Source: Isotricha intestinalis (Eukaryota > Ciliophora > Litostomatea > Vestibuliferida > Isotrichidae). Taken from it: a stretch of DNA of 21,845 nt. The translations under genes were made by a program, and so were the position numbers. The notes below the pieces were generated by a model. The model made no database searches. It had not been told where the DNA came from and saw only the letters and a program-made list of their open reading frames with translations. The stretch covers positions 1-21,845 of the forward strand of contig JAJJLU010000709.1 in the NCBI GenBank assembly GCA_023807065.1, given 5' to 3'. This document shows positions 15,694-21,845 of this stretch, one piece after another. Numbering within the stretch: position 1 is the stretch's first letter; the number at the start of each line of letters is the position of its first letter.

Positions 15694-17979
15694 ATGAAAA
15701 ATAAACAATTACAAGTAAAACTATTAAATAAAACATCAAAAAAAAAAAAAGAAGAAGGAAATGAAGAAGAATTTATGATTAATGACGATTACAAATTGAT
15801 TGAAACAGAAAAGGAAGAAAAACAAATAGGAAATTATATTTTAGAAAAAGAAATAGGTTCAGGTGGATTTGCTAAAGTATATTTAGGAACTCATATTCCA
15901 ACAAATTCAAAAGTAGCAATAAAAACATTAAATAAAATATTATTTATTGACGATAAAATAAATTCAATTCGTTTTAAAAAAGAAGTAGAAATCTTAAAAA
16001 AAGTGAAACATCAAAATATAGCAAGATTATATGAAGTAATAGAAACACCATCTAAAATATATTTAATAATGGAATATTGTTCAAATGGAGAATTATTAAA
16101 TTACATTTTATCTCATAAGTATTTAGATGAAAAAACAGCAAGGCATTATTTTCAACAATATATAAATGCAATAAATTATTTACATTCTCAAAATATTTGT
16201 CATAGAGATATTAAACCAGAAAATTTATTATTAGATAGATATAAAAATATAAAATTAATAGATTTTGGAATAAGTACATTTTACAATGGAAAAAAGTTAT
16301 TAAGTTCTCCTTGTGGAACAATAATTTATGCTCCTCCTGAAATGCATTTAAATAATAATTATTCAGGAATTTTAAGTGATATTTGGAATTGTGGGATTGT
16401 TTTATATGCTATGGTATGTGGATATTTACCTTTTTGTGATGATGATGATGAAGTTAATATTAGTAATATTATTAAAGGAAATTATAATATTCCTGATTAT
16501 TTATCTCCTTCTTTAAAAGATTTACTTTCTCACTTATTAGAAGTTGATCCTATGAAAAGATTTGATTTAGAACAAATTATTCTTCATCCTTGGTTTAATT
16601 TAAAAAAAAATACTATTTGTAAAGGAATTATTGTTGGAGTTAATAAAATTCCTATTGATTGTGCTATTGTTAAAAAATGCTTAAAAATTTATCCTGGTAA
16701 AGAAAATACAATTAAAAAAAGTATTGAAAATAATTTATTTAATGAATATAGTTCTACTTATTATATTTTTTTAAATAAATTAATTAATATTGGTTATGAA
16801 AGTGTTAGTGATTTGAAATCTAAAAAATTTTTTGAATTTATAAATAACCCTGATAATAGAATTTACAATGAAAATAATATTAGATGCAATAGTTCTAGTA
16901 ATGTTAATAAAAAGAAGAAAACAAAGAATTTTATTTCTCCAAAACAAAAATTAAATACAATTAATAGTGAATGTAATCGTTTTATGAGTAATTCAATGAT
17001 TCCTCCTTTGCCTCATTTAGATAAAAGTAGAAATAAAAAATTTTCTAGTATAAGACATTTTTCATTGAATCAAAATTCGATTGATGATAAAATTATTAAA
17101 AATAAAAATTCATTTCAATCTTTTTCTCCTATTTCTTTAATTAATAATAAAAATAATCAAAAGAAAAAATTAATTAATCCAAAAATATTTAATAATAATA
17201 ATAAAACTTTATTGAAAAATTATTTAAATACAACATTAGAAAATAATTTAACAATTAAAAACAATAGTATTGAAAATAATTTTATGAAACATACAATAAT
17301 TACAAATAGAAATGCTTCATATACTATAAGAAATCCTCATATGAAAAAGTTAGATTATAAAATTATTTCTTTAAAAAAAAAAATAGAAAAAAATATAAAA
17401 AAGAAAAAGGCATTAAACTCTAATTCTTCATTTGATAATAAATCTTTAATTTTAAAAAGTAGAAGAAATGAATCTTATTCTCCTAATTCTAATAAAATTT
17501 ATAATAATAATTCAATAGAAAAAAAAATCAAAATTAATAAAAAGAATTTTGTAAAAAAACAAATAAATGTGAAACCAATAAAAATAAATAGAAGAATTTC
17601 ATATAATTTAAATGATAGTATAAAACAAAATTCAATTAATAATTTTATTACTATAAATTATAATGAAAATAATTATAATAATAATAAAGTTCCTAATCTT
17701 TATAAAGGAATAATTGATATAAGTTGTATTATTACAATATCATTAAAGGATATTATTCAAAAAATAATAGATGTATTAAATTATAATAAAATTTTATTTG
17801 CTCAAATTAATTTATATAAATTTCATTGTTCTAAAAATGGAAACGTTTTTGAAATTCGAATTTTTCAAATTGAATTTAAAAAAAATAATCCCTTATATTA
17901 TTTAGCTTTTTATAATAAAAGTAGTAATTTTAAAGGAAAATTAATAAGTAATGTTATAAAAAATTGTATATACAATTAA
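15694..17979 (+). CDS. SNF1/AMPK/MARK-type Ser/Thr protein kinase, 761 aa
   Basis: A complete catalytic domain spans about residues 48-301. It has the Gly loop IGSGGFAKV (54-62), catalytic Lys77 in VAIK, helix C Glu97, HRDIKPEN (170-177) with Asp172, DFG (190-192), the P+1 element YAPPE (212-216) and SDIWNCGIVLY (228-238). A UBA-like segment follows at about 319-363 (IDCAIVKKC and NEYSSTYYIFLNKL), as in AMPK-related kinases. The final 95 residues resemble a KA1 domain, with KFHCSKNGNVFEIRIFQIEF strands then LAFYNKSSNFKGKL. The 300-residue linker is Asn/Lys/Ser-rich. The activation loop reads LLSSPCGT: where AMPK has the LKB1-target Thr, this protein has Ser205 followed by Pro. The kinase is predicted active, since all catalytic residues are present. 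KA1 usually binds acidic phospholipids, suggesting membrane targeting. The exact subfamily (SNF1, MARK, BRSK) is not resolvable by eye. Confidence 0.96.
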   Translation: MKNKQLQVKLLNKTSKKKKEEGNEEEFMINDDYKLIETEKEEKQIGNYILEKEIGSGGFAKVYLGTHIPTNSKVAIKTLNKILFIDDKINSIRFKKEVEILKKVKHQNIARLYEVIETPSKIYLIMEYCSNGELLNYILSHKYLDEKTARHYFQQYINAINYLHSQNICHRDIKPENLLLDRYKNIKLIDFGISTFYNGKKLLSSPCGTIIYAPPEMHLNNNYSGILSDIWNCGIVLYAMVCGYLPFCDDDDEVNISNIIKGNYNIPDYLSPSLKDLLSHLLEVDPMKRFDLEQIILHPWFNLKKNTICKGIIVGVNKIPIDCAIVKKCLKIYPGKENTIKKSIENNLFNEYSSTYYIFLNKLINIGYESVSDLKSKKFFEFINNPDNRIYNENNIRCNSSSNVNKKKKTKNFISPKQKLNTINSECNRFMSNSMIPPLPHLDKSRNKKFSSIRHFSLNQNSIDDKIIKNKNSFQSFSPISLINNKNNQKKKLINPKIFNNNNKTLLKNYLNTTLENNLTIKNNSIENNFMKHTIITNRNASYTIRNPHMKKLDYKIISLKKKIEKNIKKKKALNSNSSFDNKSLILKSRRNESYSPNSNKIYNNNSIEKKIKINKKNFVKKQINVKPIKINRRISYNLNDSIKQNSINNFITINYNENNYNNNKVPNLYKGIIDISCIITISLKDIIQKIIDVLNYNKILFAQINLYKFHCSKNGNVFEIRIFQIEFKKNNPLYYLAFYNKSSNFKGKLISNVIKNCIYN

Positions 17980-18112
17980 TATTTTTTTTAAATATAAATA
18001 TTAAAATTATACAATTTATCATGAAATTCAAAATAAAAAATATATAATAATACCTTAATCTAATTATTTTCTTTAAATTATTAAATCATTTTTTAATAGT
18101 ATAAGGTTAAAA
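17980..18112. other. 133-nt spacer between the kinase and protease-like genes
   Basis: This A/T-rich gap holds the kinase 3' end and the next promoter. No distinct element is visible. Confidence 0.4.
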
Positions 18113-19360
18113 ATGAAAATATTTTTTATCCTATTATTCTTTAATTATACTACTTCAATAAATTATATAATTCTTCCATTAAAAAAGAATAGAGAAGTAT
18201 TTTCTCAATATCAAAACATATTAGAATTATTATTAAATAATGAAATATATTCAGAATTTTATATTGGATCTCCCCCTCAAACATTAAAAGGTTTTTTTAA
18301 TTTTCTCGAACATGATTCATATATTAAAAAAAAAACATTAAATGGTGTTTTTGATGAACAATTATCATCAACTTATATAAGTGAAAAAGAAAGATTATAT
18401 TATAATACAAAATATTCAAAAGGATTTCCTTCAAAAGATTATTTAATATTTAATAATAATAAAAGTAATTCTATATTAAAGAATTTTTCTTTTGTTCTTG
18501 CATCAAATATAACTTCAGAGATAAATGAATTTAATATAGGGTTAAAACCAAAAGAATTTTTAGATGATACTTTTTTTCAACAATTAAAAAATGGTGATAT
18601 CATTTCATCAAGAATTTTTTGCTTCAATTATAATAAAAATAAAATGTTGGTTGGAACATATCCTCATGAAGTAGATGAAAAAAAATATGATAAAATATAT
18701 TTAAGAAGGGATAAAATTCAAACTGATACTAGATTTTCTTCTTTTGATTTTTTATGGGAACACATTTATTACAGAAATCAAACTGAAAATTTCACTGATA
18801 ATTTTAAAGGATCTACATTTAATCTTAACATCAAAGGAATTATTTGTTCAAATAGTTTTCAATCTTATCTTGTTGATAATTTTTTTTATCCTTACACAAA
18901 AGATAATAAATGTAAACAAGAACAATTAAAAATTAATGATAATGAATATTTTACTTTTATTTGTGATACAGATATTAATTTAAAAAATTTTCCCACTTTA
19001 TTTTTTTATTCTCAAGGAATTGACTTTGTTTTTAATTTAACTGGAGAAGATTTATTCATTAAAGAAAATAATAAATATTATTGTTTAATATCTTTTTTAA
19101 AAGGAAACTTTAAGTGGGTCTTAGGAGAAGTATTTTTTAAAAAATATGAAATTATTTTTGATTTAGATTCAAAAATGTTAGGTTTTTATATTGATCATCC
19201 AAGAACTAAATTTAATTATTATATATATTTACTTTTCCTTTTAGGGATTATAATATTAATATTAATAGGAATATTAATTAAATGTTATTATTATTTACCT
19301 AGAAAAAAAAGAGCAAATGAATTAGAAGAACAATTTGAATATGTAACTCAAATAAATTAA
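18113..19360 (+). CDS. membrane-anchored pepsin-like protein lacking both catalytic Asp, 415 aa
   Basis: The fold is that of A1 aspartyl proteases. A signal peptide (1 to about 16) precedes the N-lobe entry motif FYIGSPPQTL (49-58). The C-lobe ends with WVLGEVFFKKYEIIFDLDSKMLGF (335-358), the usual W-x-LG-x-x-F-x-x-x-Y-x-x-x-FD signature. Cys267 and Cys284 sit where the C-lobe disulfide is expected. A membrane span (about 370-391) and a 24-residue cytoplasmic tail with a basic start follow. The catalytic aspartates are missing. The position of the first DTG is FFNFLEH (Asn63 replaces Asp), and that of the second is IICSNSF (Cys245 replaces Asp). The frame is otherwise intact and of normal length, so this looks like a retained pseudo-protease, not decay. 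A binding or receptor role, or regulation of active relatives, is an inference. The gene converges tightly with the VIT/VWA gene. Confidence 0.82.
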   Translation: MKIFFILLFFNYTTSINYIILPLKKNREVFSQYQNILELLLNNEIYSEFYIGSPPQTLKGFFNFLEHDSYIKKKTLNGVFDEQLSSTYISEKERLYYNTKYSKGFPSKDYLIFNNNKSNSILKNFSFVLASNITSEINEFNIGLKPKEFLDDTFFQQLKNGDIISSRIFCFNYNKNKMLVGTYPHEVDEKKYDKIYLRRDKIQTDTRFSSFDFLWEHIYYRNQTENFTDNFKGSTFNLNIKGIICSNSFQSYLVDNFFYPYTKDNKCKQEQLKINDNEYFTFICDTDINLKNFPTLFFYSQGIDFVFNLTGEDLFIKENNKYYCLISFLKGNFKWVLGEVFFKKYEIIFDLDSKMLGFYIDHPRTKFNYYIYLLFLLGIIILILIGILIKCYYYLPRKKRANELEEQFEYVTQIN

Positions 19361-19432
19361 AATTATTCTACATTATAATTTTTAAATATATGTTATAAGA
19401 TTTATAACATTTTATAATTTTAAAAATTAAAA
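19361..19432. other. 72-nt gap between convergent genes
   Basis: Both 3' ends must lie within these 72 bases or extend into the opposite gene, giving antisense overlap of the transcripts. Its only structured element is the hairpin at 19390-19410. Confidence 0.6.
19390..19410. terminator. perfect 9-bp hairpin between convergent 3' ends
   Basis: ATGTTATAA and TTATAACAT pair perfectly around a GAT loop, centred in the 72-nt gap. It reads the same on both strands, so it could act in 3' processing or termination for both genes. A/T palindromes are frequent at this composition, so the function is unproven. Confidence 0.35.
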
Positions 19433-21688
19433 CTATTGTTTATTTAACATTTTCTCAAATTCAGTTTTTGTATGATCATATGAAATCTTATTGTTCACCA
19501 AATACTTTTTTCCTTTAATCAGTGAATATTCTATATCATTTAAAATTTCACTTTTTTCTTTTTCTAAATAATATAAAATAACAAAAGTAATACTTAATTT
19601 ATTATTATTTTTATTCAATTTTTTTTTTAAATGATTATATACTCTTTCATAAATATGTAATATAATTTTAGCTTCTTCTGTATTTTCTTCCCAAAATCCT
19701 TCTATAATATTTTGTTCAATAATTAATTTAATTAAATTAACTTTACCTTCAAATCCTTTTTTGTTATTTGTATTTTCTTGTGACATTTTATCAACTGATA
19801 TATAAAAGCTTTTTGAAAATCTAGAATTATTATTCCTTTTAGGTTCAATTGGACTTTCTAAAATTTCAAAATCTTGAAAAAATTCATTTTCTTCTAAAAA
19901 TTGTTCGCCTTTTAATTTTTCTAGATTCTTAGAGCCTAAAGAAGTAGCACTACTTGTTCCTGAAAATTGACCAAATAAAAATGTAGTTTTACTTATAATT
20001 TGATATTTTTCTGATAATTCATTTTTTTCTTCTTTTGAAATTTTTAATTTATAATTATTTAAATATTTATCAATTATTAATCTTGAAAGTTGATTTCCTT
20101 CATTTAATATATTAATATTTTCATTATTTATTTCCAATAAAAATTTTTTTGAATCTGATTCTAAGTTTAATGATATATTTTCATGTAATTTTCCTTTTTT
20201 AATAAAGGAAAAAGGAATTGAATCTTCATGATAATAAAATTTATTTTCTGGTTGATTTATTATTAGATTTTCTATATTTTCATTCAAAAAACTAAACTTA
20301 TTTTTTAAAGAATATTGTCTCAATCCTTTTTTGATTATTTTTTTTAATACTTCAAATATATTATTTTCTGTTTTTATAACATGATTAAAATGATGATAAT
20401 GTTTTCCTAAATTTTGAATTGATATTATATTTTCTTCAAAAGTAATAAAATCTAAATTAAATTTTTTATAATTTTCATTAATAATCCTTATACATTCATT
20501 TTCTTTATTTATTTTTCCATCAGTTAAAATAATTAAATTTTTTGGTTGTTTAATGTTTTTATATGTTGGTGTAAATTCAAAAATATTTTCTAATTCATCA
20601 ATAAGAAGTAAATTTAATATATTATTTTTCTCTATATTTTTTTTTACATTTTCAATATTTTGAAAATTATACTCTAATAATTTATGCTTTTCATTTATAT
20701 CCTTATTGAATCCTATTATATTAAAAACTGAATTTTTTGGTAAAAAATTTAAAAAAATTAAAACAATAGTTTTTATAAAATAAGAAATATTTTTATTTTT
20801 ATTAATATTATTCATTGAAATTAAAAAAATAAAACAAGATTGAGTCTCTAAATTTTCTTTAATATATTCTGAATATAATAAATTATTATTTTCATCTGGA
20901 TATAAATTATTATTATCTTTTTCAAAAGGATTATGAATATAATGAATAAAATAACTAGTTTCATTAAATTCTTCATTATATTGAGTAAAAATATTACAAT
21001 TCTTCATATCTTCTGTTTTGAAAATTATTCTCATTATTTTACCAAAAAAACAATTATATCTACATTCTAATTTAATTAAACATTTTGTAAAATTCATATT
21101 ATATTTTCTCTCAGTCTTAAAATATTTATCTCTTTTTTGAAATAATAATCTTGTTATTCTTGATTTTGTTTCTAAATTAATTTCACATTTAATTTTATCG
21201 AAAATTAAATCACTATCTTCATTTTCAAAACGAAAAGATGGTAAATTATTAATTAATTTAAAATAATATGAACTATCAAAAGTAGAAATAAATTGAATGT
21301 AATATATTTTTATTAAAATATATTCTCCTTTTTTCATTTTTTTCAAGTTTATTGAATATTCTGAAAAAAAATCTTTATTTTGATTTTGATTATCATCTAC
21401 ATCAATATTATTTGTGATAAAAGAATAATTTGATAATTCATTAGAAAAATCTTCATCAATTTCTAATTTTTGATTATTTGAAACAATTTTTGAAAGAATT
21501 GTTTCATTGTTCATTTTTATAATAAATTTAGAGAAAACTATATTATCATCTGAATATTTCAGATTGAAATCCAAATGGTGCAAATTTTGATTAATTTTTA
21601 TTTTATAAATAACTTCTGTATCAGCAAATACTTCATTAAGTTTAATATTAATATAAATAATATTAGATTGAAAACATTGATCGAGCAT
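19433..21688 (-). CDS. VIT/VWA-domain protein (VWA5A/PARP4-like) with degraded MIDAS, 751 aa
   Basis: The order of domains fits the VWA5A/PARP4/ITIH group. An N-terminal VIT-like beta region occupies about residues 8-150. A VWA domain follows (about 283-460), with hydrophobic strands FIFLI, a helix then FNIIGF, and LIILTDGK (385-392) keeping Asp390. Next is the C-terminal region with the hallmark LSEKYQIISKTTFLFG. The helical tail includes LIKLIIEQNIIEGFW, matching the usual L-I-x-x-Q-x-x-x-G-x-W end motif. The metal site motif DxSxS after the first strand reads S291-M-N-N-I, so MIDAS metal binding is probably lost. Relatives are cytoplasmic or vault-associated proteins of poorly known function. 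No signal peptide is evident. The stop is TAG, the only one among the intact genes. The start at 21688 lies 137 nt from the telomere repeats, so transcription runs inward from the chromosome end. Confidence 0.85.
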   Translation of the reverse strand: MLDQCFQSNIIYINIKLNEVFADTEVIYKIKINQNLHHLDFNLKYSDDNIVFSKFIIKMNNETILSKIVSNNQKLEIDEDFSNELSNYSFITNNIDVDDNQNQNKDFFSEYSINLKKMKKGEYILIKIYYIQFISTFDSSYYFKLINNLPSFRFENEDSDLIFDKIKCEINLETKSRITRLLFQKRDKYFKTERKYNMNFTKCLIKLECRYNCFFGKIMRIIFKTEDMKNCNIFTQYNEEFNETSYFIHYIHNPFEKDNNNLYPDENNNLLYSEYIKENLETQSCFIFLISMNNINKNKNISYFIKTIVLIFLNFLPKNSVFNIIGFNKDINEKHKLLEYNFQNIENVKKNIEKNNILNLLLIDELENIFEFTPTYKNIKQPKNLIILTDGKINKENECIRIINENYKKFNLDFITFEENIISIQNLGKHYHHFNHVIKTENNIFEVLKKIIKKGLRQYSLKNKFSFLNENIENLIINQPENKFYYHEDSIPFSFIKKGKLHENISLNLESDSKKFLLEINNENINILNEGNQLSRLIIDKYLNNYKLKISKEEKNELSEKYQIISKTTFLFGQFSGTSSATSLGSKNLEKLKGEQFLEENEFFQDFEILESPIEPKRNNNSRFSKSFYISVDKMSQENTNNKKGFEGKVNLIKLIIEQNIIEGFWEENTEEAKIILHIYERVYNHLKKKLNKNNNKLSITFVILYYLEKEKSEILNDIEYSLIKGKKYLVNNKISYDHTKTEFEKMLNKQ

Positions 21689-21825
21689 AAATTAAAATAT
21701 AAATAAAATAAAATAATTAAAATATAAAAAATAAAATAATTAAAATATAAAAAATAAAATAATTAAAATAAATAAAAAGTTAATAAAAAATTAAAAAGAT
21801 AAAGAGAGAGATTTAAAATAAGGAG
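21689..21825. promoter_or_regulatory. subtelomeric promoter of the VIT/VWA gene
   Basis: These 137 bases are all that separate the start codon from the telomere-type repeats, so the promoter and 5' leader must fit here. The half near the gene consists of a 23-bp tandem repeat. The half near the telomere has a purine-rich GATAAAGAGAGAG stretch (about 21798-21810). Confidence 0.5.
21707..21770. repeat. 23-bp A/T-only tandem repeat, 2.8 copies
   Basis: Two perfect copies lie at 21707-21729 and 21730-21752, and an 18-base partial copy at 21753-21770. The unit starts AATAAAATAATTAAAATA and has no G or C. It forms the subtelomeric part of the VIT/VWA promoter region. Confidence 0.9.
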
Positions 21826-21845
21826 TTGGGGATTGGGGATTGGGG
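21826..21845 (+). repeat. telomere-type array, TTGGGGA x 2 plus TTGGGG
   Basis: Copies of TTGGGGA occupy 21826-21832 and 21833-21839, and TTGGGG fills 21840-21845. The G-rich strand runs 5' to 3' toward the window edge, the correct polarity for a right-hand chromosome end. Nothing else in this A/T-rich window contains G4 runs in series. The unit is a heptamer, unlike the TTGGGG hexamer of Tetrahymena. Confidence 0.85.

Noticed and set aside
18744..18929. 61-codon open frame in another frame within the protease-like gene
   Set aside because: It lies wholly inside a better supported gene with recognisable domain motifs.
1..21845. tRNA or rRNA genes, CRISPR arrays, transposons, viral genes
   Set aside because: No T-loop consensus, regular spacer-repeat pattern, transposase, reverse transcriptase or terminal inverted repeat was seen on either strand.

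Overview
The window is extremely AT-rich, gene-dense DNA from a single-celled eukaryote. It carries 12 intact protein genes, two decayed genes, and a telomere-like array at its right edge. Coding sequence fills roughly four fifths of it. Intergenic gaps are tens to a few hundred bases, and codons almost always end in A or T. Two spliceosomal-type GT-AG introns of 39 and 32 nt can be placed. Intact genes use CAA for glutamine and stop at TAA (11 genes) or TAG (1 gene), so UAA and UAG are not reassigned in them. Very short introns, tiny spacers, Asn/Lys-rich coiled-coil proteins and a G4-type telomere about 20 nt long suggest a ciliate-like macronuclear chromosome end, or another compact AT-rich protist. 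I cannot name the species.

Left part (1-5400). A decayed minus-strand gene (197-738) diverges from a Hook-like coiled-coil gene with two introns (839-3009). Next come a small protein with a PP1-docking motif and a C-terminal CaaX box (3136-3552) and a PEX14-like membrane protein (3742-4698). An unrecognised minus-strand gene (4915-5400) converges on the last of these.

Middle part (5739-14246). A coiled-coil/basic-tail protein (5739-6944) converges on a TLDc-domain protein (7059-7595, minus). Behind it lies a tandem minus-strand pair only 58 nt apart: a 1362-residue coiled-coil protein (7709-11797) and a 388-residue basic/coiled-coil protein (11856-13022). The latter diverges, over a 71-nt spacer, from a second decayed coiled-coil gene (13094-14246).

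Right part (14511-21845). An unknown basic protein is followed by an SNF1/AMPK/MARK-type kinase with UBA-like and KA1-like regions. After it come a membrane-anchored pepsin-fold protein that has lost both catalytic aspartates, and a minus-strand VIT/VWA protein with a degraded MIDAS. That last gene begins 137 nt from three TTGGGGA telomere-type repeats that run to the window end.

No pathway links all the genes. Common themes are cytoskeletal or organelle adaptors (Hook-like, PEX14-like, several coiled coils), phosphorylation control (kinase, PP1-docking protein) and two members of known families whose active sites appear lost. The points most worth checking are the heptameric telomere, the two relics whose stops sit mainly where Gln or Trp codons are plausible, the CaaX/PP1 protein, the PEX14-like peroxin and the aspartate-less protease.
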